DNA from: Siphonodentalium dalli
Lineage: Eukaryota > Mollusca > Scaphopoda > Gadilida > Siphonodentaliidae
DNA: 64,000 bases
Assembly: GCA_032622095.1 (NCBI GenBank)
Contig: CP136066.1
Coordinates: 97,733,319-97,797,318 of the forward strand
Direction: 5' to 3'
Shown here: piece by piece, positions 1 to 23,979 of the stretch
How the letters are laid out: each line of letters starts with the position of its first letter
How positions within the stretch are numbered: the stretch's first letter is position 1
Translations under genes and position numbers: made by a program
Notes under the pieces: model-generated
The model's database searches: none
What the model was told of the DNA's origin: nothing
The model's input: only the letters and a program-made list of their open reading frames with translations

Positions 1-312
1 TTAGGTCGGGATCCCGGCGGTTTTTATGTCGAATCCCGGTGGGATTTACGATAGGATTTAGGTCGGATCCTGGCCGAATATAAGTCGGAATCTCGGCGGG
101 ATTTAGGCTGGGATATGACCGGGATATAAACGGGATTTTGGGTCTGGATTTTTTGGGATCCCGGCGAGATCCCAACTAAATTCCGCGGGGATCCCGGCAT
201 AAATCACACCGGGATCCCGACCTAAATCCCACCGGGATTCCGACCTAAATCCCACCGGGATCCCGACCAAAAATCCTGACGGGATCTCGGCGGAATCGCA
301 GCGGAATTCCCG
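1..312. repeat. GGATCCCGGC short tandem and inverted array
   Basis: A short motif around GGTCGGGATCCCGGCGGG recurs every 20-25 bases. The first half mostly reads ATTTAGGTCGGGATCC and the second half mostly carries the reverse complement (CCCACCGGGATCCCGACC), so the block can fold back on itself. It is much more GC-rich than its surroundings and is cut by the left edge of the window. It encodes nothing recognisable. It may be a minisatellite or the arm of a larger element. Confidence 0.75.
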
Positions 313-579
313 GTGATATTTTCTCTGAATTTACCAGAATCGCTGTAACAATCTGTGCTGTGGCATATGTGAATATCGGTAAGATATACAACTCTGGTAC
401 CAGAGATTGGTACCAAACTTGATTTGACTTGAATATTCAACGGAACGGACCAATTTCTACCATGGAGACTGTTCTAAATATCGGCTGATAGAAGTTGGGG
501 CAACGAATTAACTATTGTCGGTAACCTCATACGATTTCTTATTAAACAAGACGTATACACTCTTATAACTAATCTGTAG

Positions 580-2300
580 AAACGATTACACAGCAAATGT
601 GTAAACTCGGTTAATACACATAGCAATGTATGGTTTTACATACAAATACATTGACCAAGGGTCGTTCTACACATAATGTGTATATTTTGTTACACACAAT
701 AATTATTGTGTAAGAACGTATAGAGCATGCGCATTGCGGTGCCTTCAGTTTCATAATCGCTACATGACGGCCATGTTGTTTGAGTATATTTTTTGGAATG
801 TAAGTTCAGAATTCCCACATGTGGGTATATTATTAATGATATATTAATTTATTGGCCGTGGCTAGAGTACCGTATACGGCACTTTAGCCGAACTGTTAAA
901 GTAGAGTATACGACACTTTAGCGAAACTCTATTCAAACTGCTAAAGTACCGTATACGGCACTTTATCAGTTTGACTAGAGTACCTTAAGCCTATATTTTG
1001 ATTCATATGCCACGCGATTATACAGACATAATTGTGTTTTGAATAATGATTCTTTATTTCGTATATGAATGTGATGGCCAGGACAGCCCTTGAGCCATGC
1101 ACAAATCGTTTTGTAATGTTATTTCGTCTATATATAGTCTCTTTCGAGTCCATAATTTACAGTAATACTATAACCAGCCACGTGATTTAGATTTTGGAAA
1201 TGGATCATCCTATACGTGGATTCAAATCCCCAATTATTACGCGCGCCGCGTGTATACTAATGTACAAATTCTTGTTTCGCCTGGGCCCTGCCATATCGCT
1301 GGGGGTTCTATTTATAGAATGATAATTATTGGGACACATTAAAAGTTGTAGTGCTACCCCGAGGGCGAGCTGTAGTGCGACCGCGAGGCCGAGCCCGGTA
1401 AAAGGCGTAGTTGAGAATTTCAATTTCGTTTATTGGCGTTTACATTGTGTCAATAATGTTGATTTTTGGTTTGTGATCAGCTATGCCAATTACATATATA
1501 ACAGAAATGAAAAAGATTCTATAATTACAATCATGGGTATATATATATATATAATATGATCTTGAGCGGGTGACCATTTCTGACTATGGTTTTCTTGTCT
1601 CGTGTTGTCTGAAAGCGCTCAAATTCCATTGAGCATAGATGTGCACATGGAATCGGCGTTGAATAAATCAGCGCTCGGGCGCTGCTATTGTTGCACGACG
1701 AACGCGCGCATTTGACGTGACAAATTAATGACGTCATGCAAGTAGCGCATAGTTCTACGGTACTTTAGCAGTTTGGCTAAAGTACCGTATACGGCACTCT
1801 AGCCAGTCCGTAATTTATTTGTTAAGACTTTCATGGCGAATATTGCTCTTATACTCGTTTATATGACTGTTGTAATACGGTAATACTAATATTATGTAAT
1901 CCGCCGCGACCCTGGTTTGTTCAATTAAAACGAAAACTCACACATGACAGAGCAAAATATTATGTACCAGTGTACGCCATGAAAGTTTTAACATACAAAT
2001 ACTATATACCCACAGTTCGGAATACTGAACTTACATTCTTGTCTACGATCTATATGTGTAAGAATCTACACAAAATGTGTACGAGATATGTGTTGATTTT
2101 ATGCACACCAGTGTGTATAAATGTGTAGAAATTGACCCATTTATTGTGTAAAAATTGTTACACAATTTGTGTACGTACATAAAACTACACATATATATAC
2201 TACACGAATATGTTTAAGATCAAACATGAATATTGTTTGTGTAGCAGGGCTACACATTTTGTGTAGAAAACCTACATATTAGTCATAAGAGCGTATATAC
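580..2300. mobile_element. Foldback-type element with TGTGTA-rich arms
   Basis: Two inverted regions face each other. Near 795-833 the sequence reads GGAATGTAAGTTCAG followed by GTGGGTATAT, and its reverse complement sits at about 2002-2040. Outside these, 585-715 and 2050-2280 are both packed with TGTGTA/TACACA palindromic words. Inside, the motif AGTACCGTATACGGCAC occurs near 866, 945 and 1780 as direct and inverted copies. No transposase frame is visible. The arms suggest a non-autonomous foldback or MITE-like element of about 1.7 kb. Its exact ends and target duplication are unresolved. Confidence 0.5.
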
Positions 2301-2322
2301 ACACATTCAACGATTGACGATC

Positions 2323-2402
2323 ATAACCGAAAAGTTTGAAGATAAATTTTCTATAACTGCGGTACGCGCGTTATAGAATTTATCTTCAAACTTTTCAGTT
2401 AT
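2323..2402. repeat. Long hairpin (inverted repeat)
   Basis: Arms of roughly 28-35 bases (AAAAGTTTGAAGATAAATT and its complement) surround a short GC-rich loop, GCGGTACGCGCG. The fold is nearly perfect, and it sits just outside the right arm of the neighbouring foldback element. It is likely a small palindromic MITE remnant. Confidence 0.6.
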
Positions 2403-2539
2403 AACTGCATAACCTTAATCGAAACACGAGTTATTTCTTAAATATTATCGACACACACGTTGAAGCATATTCTATATGACACACACGGTCATAGCTTGCC
2501 TATACAATATTATCAGCGCATATATATGGAGGTGGTTGG

Positions 2540-2775
2540 TCACTGAGTAACCGCTTATCTTGCGGTCAATAAAATAGCATCTCACTTTTGCGGGACAGTT
2601 TAAACATTGAGGAGATATAAGTTGGACATTCTCCTCTCAGAGCCTTGAATACTATCAGTCCACTTTTGAACTTCACTCTATGTTCAAATGTCAATATGTG
2701 AAGTAAACAGAGGTCAGTTGTAATATAATCGCATTTCCGTAAGTTCTGAATAAGGCGTGCGCAAAGTTGCATCAC
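2540..2775 (-). pseudogene. LINE reverse-transcriptase C-terminal remnant
   Basis: The minus-strand frame (2566-2775) carries a CARLI start, then LLHILTFEHRVKFKSG, then FKALRGECPTYISSMF. This is the thumb/C-terminal pattern of CR1/Jockey-type non-LTR reverse transcriptases, where a lysine-rich helix leads to F-K-A-L-x-G-x-x-P-x-Y-[LI]. The YADD-containing catalytic part is absent. It is a 5'- and 3'-truncated fossil. The family is known; the clade assignment is inference. Confidence 0.65.
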
Positions 2776-2870
2776 AACTAACGTGTTCTATCTCCATATT
2801 TTTATTTTTGTGGGAAATCGGGTTTAAAGTTTTGACCACTCCACCCCCGGTTCACATTTTCTGGAATAAT
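2776..2870. repeat. Dispersed repeat shared with 27134-27235
   Basis: The stretch GTGTTCTATCTCCAT, a T-rich run, GTGGGAAATCG, TTTAAAGTTTTGACC and a C-rich tract with CCGGTT recurs almost unchanged at 27134-27235. Both copies start with the same ACTAAYGTGTTC words. This points to one end of an uncharacterised interspersed repeat. Confidence 0.55.
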
Positions 2871-3279
2871 TAAATAAATCGATCAAGTTTTGAATTTGGG
2901 ATTACATTTTTTCAAACTCATTTTTTCTTTATCATATTTATGGATTTTGCATATCCAAAGTGGTAGCACCCGAGAGTAATTCATATCGAGCTAATCTCCA
3001 CTCTGGTCATACCAAACAGCAATGCAGCAATACAGTCCCCCTGCCACGCTTGTCTAACAACTACCATCGCGTATATATAAGTAATTAAATGTAGCATTTG
3101 TTTTTATTTAAGGGCTTTGTCAAACCATTTCCTCCAAATTTGATGTAATCAAAATAAAGGAGTCTGTTCACTTTGTAATCGCCGTAACCAAGCCCCATGG
3201 ATGCACAATTTTAAGAGTATAAGTCATGGTGGATTATCTTAGAAATACAAATTGTGAACTTTATAGCGGCTTCAAATAT

Positions 3280-3405
3280 AATTTTTTCGAACCCAAATCC
3301 AATAACCACAAAATAAATTTCTAACGAGAGGTCTGCATCCAGCGTGGATGGTTAAAGACAGTCTAATGCATCATTATCCTAACCAACTGAGCCACTGTTG
3401 ACCCC
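3280..3405 (-). mobile_element. tRNA-like SINE head (tentative)
   Basis: On the minus strand, GTGGCTCAGTTGGTTAGGAT near 3380-3400 resembles a tRNA D-loop/box A. About 80 bases further on, GGGTTCGAA near 3285 resembles box B. The stem-forming parts do not make a clean cloverleaf, so this is not called a tRNA gene. A tRNA-derived SINE or a decayed tRNA pseudogene fits best. Confidence 0.35.
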
Positions 3406-4255
3406 AGCCAAGCGTTTAGTTCGGTTCGGTAGGGATACATTTTAGGTCTAATTACAACCCCTCCCCATTGCGCCCAAATCCTGTTCAATGGTTACGAATT
3501 TTGGCGTGTCTGGTTATATCGTAATCTACATGTAGATCAAAATGGTATAAGCGTATTAATGTGCCATATATACCTCTGTTATTTCGGATTTTTTTTTTTT
3601 TTGGAAAATTCTTTCAGTTTCTGAATCAGAGTCTTTTAATCGTTTTAATGTTGGAGTAAAGACCGCTTAGTTCGTTAATTAATAATATATGTATTTCAGT
3701 GCAGCATCGCTACACAGAGTCGTTAGCGTCTCTGTATAGTAGAGAGTTAACTGTATTATATAGAGAGATAACCCTAGCACAATCGATAACGCTAGCTGAG
3801 TGCTTATCCGTCCGCTCTAAAACTTGGAAAATCGCACCAAAGCTGTCCGTAGATACTACCAAACACATGCATCTAGATTCGCGAGTTTTCCAATTGTTTT
3901 CCCTTTACGAGTTTCGGTGGAATTTTCCAAAAGCCTCGACCCAACCCGGGGCGTTCGCGCGCTCTCTGTTTGGGCAGGTTGCTTTCATATTAGAGCGGTG
4001 AAACTTTGGGGCGTACCTAAGGCATATCGATGTATGCATTAGCATTTCTCCTTCATTAACCCCTATTGCATTTGGCGTCAAGACTAAGGGGTTTGAATTA
4101 GAGCAATACGTATCACCCTTTAACACCTCATTTTATATTCAAAACCGTCATCGTGTAAACTACTATTCAATAAATGATTTATCTGTAAATTTCTACATGT
4201 ACATCAAATAAAAATTAATTAATCAATACCATCAGTTTCCAAGAAAGACACAGTC

Positions 4256-4512
4256 TTAAAAGGGTACTGCATGTGCACTAAATCCGGCCATTTATGGGAC
4301 CATCTACTCAACAGAATATATGCAACACAGGTCAATAACTCATTTTCATTATAATTGCCATGTTGTTTGCATCGTTCATAGAGCACATGAGTGTATTTTG
4401 CATTAATCCGCGGTTCAAATTAATTAATTTGTTGGATATGTTATGTTGAGTATAAAAGGAGATGGTCCCATGGCATGAAAGGCCGAATTTAGTGTACAGT
4501 ATACTCCTTTAA
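4256..4512. mobile_element. TTAA-flanked MITE, GGGACCATCT family, copy 1
   Basis: The element begins TTAA-AAGGGTACTG and ends AGTATACTCC-TTTAA. Inverted ends of about 60 bases share CACTAAATYCGGCC and GGGACCATCT. The interior carries a CATGTTGTTTGCATCG stretch. A second, interrupted copy lies at 10795-12742. TTAA at both ends is typical of piggyBac-type or Kolobok-type targeting. No coding capacity. Confidence 0.65.
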
Positions 4513-4847
4513 AACCGATCGAGTTTCATTCAGCATAAGTTTTCATTAATCGAAAAAATTGGTTGAAATCATGGAACTATTTTAATTGGACAATCAACCA
4601 TTGACCTGTCCATTTACTCGAATAAATGTATGTTTCCAAACATATCGTACAACGATGAAGTATGTAAACCGCGATAACATGCAAGCTTATTCTCACAATG
4701 CATCGAGCATTTCGACTCTTCATTGAGCCTTTGTTTGTCCAAATGTTGACAAACTGGTTGAAGCTGGGCTCAACAATCACCTTGTGGATCCAGAATTCAG
4801 TGCGCCCGAAGTAATAACACAATTTCCATGCAACAAACCAAATTCAC

Positions 4848-4992
4848 CTGTATATGGTCACCAACCGTGCGAGATACATTCACCTGTATATGGTCACCAA
4901 CCGTGCGAGATACATTCTCCTGCAGCTATATGGTCACCAACCGTGCGAGATACATTCACCTGTATATGGTCACCAACCGTGCGAGATACATT
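4848..4992 (+). repeat. Four-copy 36-bp tandem repeat
   Basis: Four near-identical units contain TATGGTCACCAACCGTGCG followed by AGATACATTC. The third unit has a short insertion (GCAGCTA). Units are directly head to tail with no spacers, so this is a minisatellite and not a CRISPR array. All three forward frames stay open through it, but only because the unit lacks stops. Confidence 0.85.
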
Positions 4993-5626
4993 CGTTGGCG
5001 TATATCAAAATGTTCAAAAGTTGGAAATATTTTGCCCGACACTATACATCAGTTGGAAACTTAAAATGGGTTGAAATTGTTCTCATACATGCAGTTTGAT
5101 TTCCCAACCAGTAATTCGTGGGGAATGTGTTGCTTGTATACCAAGAGTCGCATATTGTCCTACTTTTTGTCAAAATTTTGGACTGATATGGCATTCAGTT
5201 GGAAACTGGAAGTACCAGTTGGCAATTTCCGACCAAGGGGGTTCCAAATGAAATTTCGCCAAATTAATTTGGGAATTATGTCTGGTTAAACGGGAGTGCA
5301 GTTTAACAGTTTAAGCTGGATACGCCCCGTCCACCGGGACTCTACTCCCTGACACACTAGTCATTCACGTCCCGTGAGGTCATACCACACCCCGTCTATC
5401 GTTACCCCATTCGTCGGCTGTCCGATTGCTCTTATGGACATTATAGTTCTCCAGATATACCAGAATACTTTACCCTTAACGGGACGAACGCACGTTTTGC
5501 AAAAATCCAGCCAAAATAGAAAGAGATTTTCAACAAAGAATTTGTCTGGATCTATCTGGAGAAAAATCTTGAAATTCACATGTCGTCAGCTTCATTGTAC
5601 ATAGAATCTGAGCAATTATTAAGAGT

Positions 5627-6989
5627 TGTTACGCCGAGTTATGTAGTAACTGACGAATTATGTGGTAGCTCACGAGTTATGTAGTAACAATCGACGAGTT
5701 TTGTGGTAGCTCACGAGTTTTGTAGTAATTTCAGGTTACGAGTTTTGTAGTAAAATATCGACGAGATTTGTAGTAAAAAACAAGCAACAATTTTTAGTCA
5801 GTTTCAAAGGCGCGTTTAATAAAATCTTATATAGTAAATGCAATGTTTTTTGTGTAATTGTGTGTGTGCATGGTGGACGTTAATGACACTGTAGCTCAAC
5901 TTGATGGTGGTCCATCGTCACTGCTGCGCCGTTTCTCGGCAGATCTGAACCAAACTTCGTACCTAGAAGTACTATGGCCATGTTATTAACTTGGACCTGG
6001 TCCCCATTACACCAGACATCGCGTTCTGACGTTAATGACGTTGTAGCTCAACTCGATGATGGTCCCTCGTCACTCCTCCGCAGTTTATGTATCCCTCATT
6101 GGTTGACCAGTTTGTGGGAGAGCTTACCAGCAACAAATGGACTGACTGTCCACTATTACTGTCACATGAACTGTTCACGTTTTTTCTTTGATTTTTCAAC
6201 TACATGTATTATAATTGAATATGCAGAGTGTTACTTTGTCAAATCACATGGGTATCCACAAGAACGAACCAAGAACCAAGAGGTGGCGTAGAGTTGTCTA
6301 TATTGCAAAAACAAAGTTAAACGATTATTAGTAACAATAACTGTATGGTACGCATGCATGACTCGCCGCTCTCTTTTTTTCACGGCTAATGTTGGTTGCG
6401 TTTATTTCTTAGAGTGCACAAGCCGCGAATCCATTATGCACTCAGAGAAAAATGACGAACCACATTTGGTTTCCCACCAAGATAGATAGTTTATTCTATT
6501 TCGCCAATACAACATGGAATTAATAAATAGGACGCAACGTCTGACGTAATGGGGGCCAGGTTCAAGTTAATAACATGGCCATAGTACTTCTAGGTACGAA
6601 GTTTGGCTCAGATCTGATGAGAAACGACGCAGCAGTGACGAGGGACCAACATCAAGTTGAGCTACAACGTCATTAACGTCCACCACACAAACACTTACAC
6701 AAAAAACATTGCATTTACTATATACGATTTTATTAAGTCCAAACCCGCCTTTGAAACTGACAAAAAATTGTTGCTACAAAACTCGACGAGTATTACTACA
6801 CAACTCGTTGGCTTGTTTTTTACTACAAAACTCGTCGATATTTTACTAGAAAACTCATAACCCAAATTACTACATAACTCGTCGATTTTACTACAAAACT
6901 CGTGAGCTACCACAAAACTCGTCGATTGTTACTACATAACTCGTGAGCTACCACAAAAATCGTCAGTTACTACATAACTCGGCGTAACA
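5627..6989. mobile_element. 1.36-kb foldback transposon with long internally repetitive inverted arms
   Basis: The left arm starts TGTTACGCCGAGTTATGTAG and the right arm ends with the exact complement, CTCGGCGTAACA. The element is flanked by AGAGT at 5622-5626 and 6990-6994, a perfect 5-bp target duplication. The arms run about 400 bases inward (to about 6020 and from about 6555). The outer 140 bases of each arm are built from short repeats of the type CGAGTTNTGTAGTAA. The inner arm carries GACACTGTAGCTCAACTTG. No transposase is encoded between the arms, so it is non-autonomous. TGTTA ends are compatible with the TGTNR ends of integrase-like Ginger transposons, but that link is only suggestive. 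Confidence 0.75.
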
Positions 6990-6994
6990 AGAGT

Positions 6995-7805
6995 CGATAA
7001 AACAATGGATTTTGATACACTTGAGAGGTTTTTGTCCCTTTCGGTACAAAGAACTGCCAGAATAGTTAATAATTTTACTCAATACTCCTATATCCAAATA
7101 GCGTATTGTCCTGACTACTAGTATATGAGAGGAAGCTTCATTTGTATCATAATGTTGATTTTTTAAATTTTAATTGCATAATATAGCATCATGCCCCCTT
7201 ATATTATAATGAAGAATAAACCAGTCCCAAATATTCCAGCCCAATTAAAACAAATGTTGATATGCAATGTGGTCCACTCAAGCAGGGAGCAATCAACTGG
7301 AATTAGGTCACAGTGTTAAGCCATATATGGTGGTCAGCTTTAACTTGGTTATAAACCCATGGCCCAGAACTCATTTCAGCAGAATGTTCCATTGATCAAC
7401 ATGCAGACATGACATGAGTATTCACAAATATAGAAAATTATTTATGGTAGCTGCCTTTCTAATTAAATTTCACAAATCAAGAAAATTAAGTCTCATATCA
7501 TGATCTTCAGATATGATATCATAGATATATGAACTGCACTTTTGAAAAAAAAATCTATTTTACAGAAGTTCTTGTACCGAAAAACAGCTGACGTTTTAAA
7601 TATTTTTCACGCCGTAAAAGTAAAGTAAATGAGGATATAATATCCAATGGGTTGATGGTTCTTAAATATTGTACCACAATAATAGCTTGTACCAAATTTC
7701 ACAAATAAATTCCTGACATAATTTGAGAAAATCCATAAGTTCTGGGTGGATGTGTCTTCAGTGCCTTTAATGCATACATTTATTACATATACTATATATT
7801 ATAAT
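6995..7805. other. Gene-free AT-rich stretch
   Basis: No exon, RNA gene or clear repeat boundary was recognised here. Possible reading frames are short and interrupted. It is probably old, decayed intergenic repeat sequence. Confidence 0.5.
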
Positions 7806-7922
7806 TTTAAATTATGAACCTGTTAAATGTGCTTTGTCGTGTATTTGCATTTTAATTTGTATATCTCACACACCATATTTATTGGTTTATTGGGATTAAA
7901 GAATTGAATTGAAATTGAAATA
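7806..7922 (+). mobile_element. LINE 3' tail
   Basis: The segment ends in TTTATTGGGATTAAAGAATT followed by GAATTGAAATTGAAA, a short-repeat tail typical of CR1/L2-like LINE 3' ends, which finish in ATTGA-type microsatellites and not in poly(A). No coding part is visible next to it, so this is a heavily 5'-truncated copy. Confidence 0.5.
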
Positions 7923-8020
7923 CCCGGACATTTTGGCAAAACGTGCGTCTGACCCTTAATATCCTTAATGACATTTCCAATTAGATTAGAGTTACACGTT
8001 ATCTTGTATGCATTAATATA

Positions 8021-8241
8021 TACAGTAATGCTCTAAATAATCGACTCCTTAACCACTGCAGAATTATTGGTAATTTATTTTTTCAGGATTTAGTCGGAAA
8101 TATGGCTTGTTGTCATTCATCGGAAAGCTCTCAGTGAGAGCTTTCCGATGAATGGCAATAAGCCATATTTCCGACTAAATCCTGAAAATTACCCATAATT
8201 ATGCTGCGGTTAAGGAGTCGATTATTTAGAGCATTACTGTA
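8021..8241. mobile_element. 221-bp palindromic TA-flanked MITE, copy 1 (full length)
   Basis: The element reads TA-CAGTAATGCTCTAAATAAT at one end and ATTATTTAGAGCATTACTG-TA at the other. It is a near-perfect palindrome through its whole length, centred on GAAAGCTCTCAGTGAGAGC. TA at both ends fits Tc1/mariner-type integration. A second full-length copy of exactly the same length is at 52957-53177. Truncated or deleted copies are at 41799-41938 and 47823-47987. The full hairpin would have arms of about 105 bases. Confidence 0.85.
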
Positions 8242-8614
8242 GGTGTACAGATATTACAATCCCAGATTACCTTCAGAAACCACTCAGACACAGCAGATAT
8301 AGCAACGCTGACACTTATCGTCGAATTCATACTGGACCAAACTATTTTAGACAGTCATTCTTCCCATCAACTGCTATACTCTGGCACCAACTCCCGCCTG
8401 ATCTGATCAAGCTCTCTGACCCTGACCAGTTCAGGAGGAGAGCTTATCAGCTACAACCATGAACCTGACAGCAACCATTGTTTTTAAAATGCTTTTATTT
8501 GTACATATTCTTTTAACTGACAAACTTGTCACCCTATCACTCTATTCTCCACTTGTACTACGCCTGGTGATAACACCCATATATGGGGGTCGACCAGTAC
8601 CAATAGATAGATAG
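8242..8614 (+). pseudogene. LINE fragment: RT C-terminus and 3' UTR
   Basis: From about 8251 a frame reads DITIPDYLQKPLRHSRYSNA, then an HTGPNYFRQSF segment, then STAILWHQLPPDL, ending at a stop at 8460-8462. The F-x-x-x-x-x-x-x-W-x-x-L-P-x-x-[LI] signature is the usual end of CR1/L2/Jockey ORF2. The 3' UTR follows and ends in ATAGATAGATAG at 8603-8614, a typical short-repeat tail. The copy is truncated at its 5' side exactly where the palindromic MITE ends. Confidence 0.75.
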
Positions 8615-8665
8615 TACAGCATGGCGCAAATGTATAACTAACGGCAAATCAGCAGTCAGAAAGGG

Positions 8666-8675
8666 GTCACGTGTT
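8666..8675 (+). promoter_or_regulatory. CLEAR-like E-box upstream of NPC2
   Basis: GTCACGTGTT matches eight of ten positions of the CLEAR element consensus GTCACGTGAC, including the CACGTG E-box core. It lies 98 bases upstream of the TATA box and about 190 upstream of the start codon. TFEB/HLH-30 family factors control lysosomal genes through this site in animals. Its position ahead of a lysosomal gene makes that role plausible, but one site can occur by chance. Confidence 0.5.
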
Positions 8676-8772
8676 TCTCTGTGATATGGGAAACACGGGT
8701 GTCCCGTTTCATGCATGCCATTCTCATGTGTCTCTGACATGTCAGAATGGAATGCGCTGACTGGTCCGGGGG

Positions 8773-8779
8773 TATATAA
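8773..8779 (+). promoter_or_regulatory. TATA box of the NPC2-like gene
   Basis: TATATAA sits in a locally GC-rich context (GGGGGTATATAATCCG), 87 bases before the NPC2 start codon. With the usual 28-32 base spacing, transcription would start near 8804-8812, giving a 5' UTR of about 55-60 bases. No intervening ATG was seen between that point and 8866. Confidence 0.6.
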
Positions 8780-8865
8780 TCCGTGGGAATAATCATATTG
8801 TCGTGCAATCTCAACGATCCGTTCACTTTTCGAAACTTTTCTTGACGACAGTTCACGTATACAAT

Positions 8866-23328
<14,463 letters not shown>

Positions 23329-23348
<20 letters not shown>

Positions 23349-23403
23349 ACATTTGGAGAAAGTTGAATCAGTGAATTGTGTATGTTCAGATCAAACAACT
23401 CTG
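23329..23403 (+). repeat. NPC2 exon 4 end, original of a 75-bp duplication
   Basis: From CTGCACACATAACTAACTAG (last codons and stop) through GACATTTGGAGAAAGTTGAA to GATCAAACAACTCTG. A copy with only a handful of differences occurs at 23898-23973, on the same strand and 569 bases downstream. Two MITEs fill the space between. Confidence 0.85.
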
Positions 23404-23436
23404 GTCTTTGTGATAAACATCATATTATTTGTTCAT

Positions 23437-23687
23437 TAACCCTTTACCCAACAGAACGGCCCTGTGCCAATGCATTCTCTTATATATGCGAGTCGACCTA
23501 TGGTCTACTCGCATATATAAGAGAATGCATTGGCACAGGGCATAACTGTAACCATCACAATGTGGTCAATGAACCGGTTCCAATGATATCCATATTTGTA
23601 TAGTGTTATTGAGACAGACCGAAGATATTTTAGGCTGTTGAAGCTTTATTTGGGCGTTTTTGGTCGGTTTGTTGGGTGAAGGGTTAA
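23437..23687. mobile_element. TTAA MITE with TTAACCCTTTACCCAACA ends
   Basis: It starts TTAACCCTTTACCCAACA and ends TGTTGGGTGAAGGGTTAA, an exact 18-base inverted terminal match. Inside is a near-perfect hairpin at 23459-23541 (GCCCTGTGCCAATGCATTCT arms). The TTAA at 23684-23687 is also the first base group of the next MITE, so the two sit back to back. Confidence 0.75.
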
Positions 23688-23890
23688 CCCTTTCTTTAAA
23701 ATTACTCATTGACGAGTAGTTCCCTTAGGAATTAGGACATGTTCAGATAAATAGATAAATAAATGGCCATGACTTAGGATCAGATCATATTAAAGCTCAA
23801 CAAAGGTTTGCTGAACTTATTATCTGAACATTTCCAACAAATTAATATGAATCCTTCTACACTTGTATTATTTCAACCTTGTTCTGTGTC
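23684..23890. mobile_element. TTAA MITE, AACCCTTT family, copy 2
   Basis: Starts TTAACCCTTTCTTTA, then CTCATTGACGAGTAGTTCCC, a central GCTCAACAAAGG hairpin with CTTATTATCTGAACATTTCC, and ATGAATCCTTCTACACTTGT. The right end is missing; the duplicated NPC2 exon scrap begins at 23898. Confidence 0.65.
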
Positions 23891-23897
23891 ATAATCA

Positions 23898-23973
23898 CTG
23901 CACACATAACTGGCTAGACATTTGGAGAAAGTTGAATTCAGTGAATTGTGTATGTTCAGATCAAACAATTCTG
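23898..23973 (+). repeat. Duplicated NPC2 exon 4 / 3' UTR scrap
   Basis: CTGCACACATAACTGGCTAG then GACATTTGGAGAAAGTTGAA and GTGAATTGTGTATGTTCAGA repeats the end of NPC2 exon 4 and its UTR. The copy starts inside the coding end but has no splice acceptor of its own, so it is not an alternative exon. It is probably a tandem duplication that accompanied, or was later split by, MITE insertion. Confidence 0.8.
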
Positions 23974-23979
23974 TTCTGA

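Noticed and set aside
3340-3400. Intact tRNA gene
   Set aside because: Box A-like and box B-like words are present but the acceptor and anticodon stems do not pair. Kept only as a tentative SINE head.
4848-4992. CRISPR-like array
   Set aside because: Units are adjacent with no unique spacers, and the genome is animal.
4784-5099. Repeat protein of the type SPVYGHQPCEIH
   Set aside because: The 36-bp minisatellite has no stop in any forward frame, so all three frames look like repeat proteins. No start context, splice site or flanking coding sequence was seen.
5627-6989. LTR retrotransposon (TG...CA ends with 5-bp duplication)
   Set aside because: The terminal repeats are inverted, not direct, and no gag, primer-binding site or pol sequence is present.
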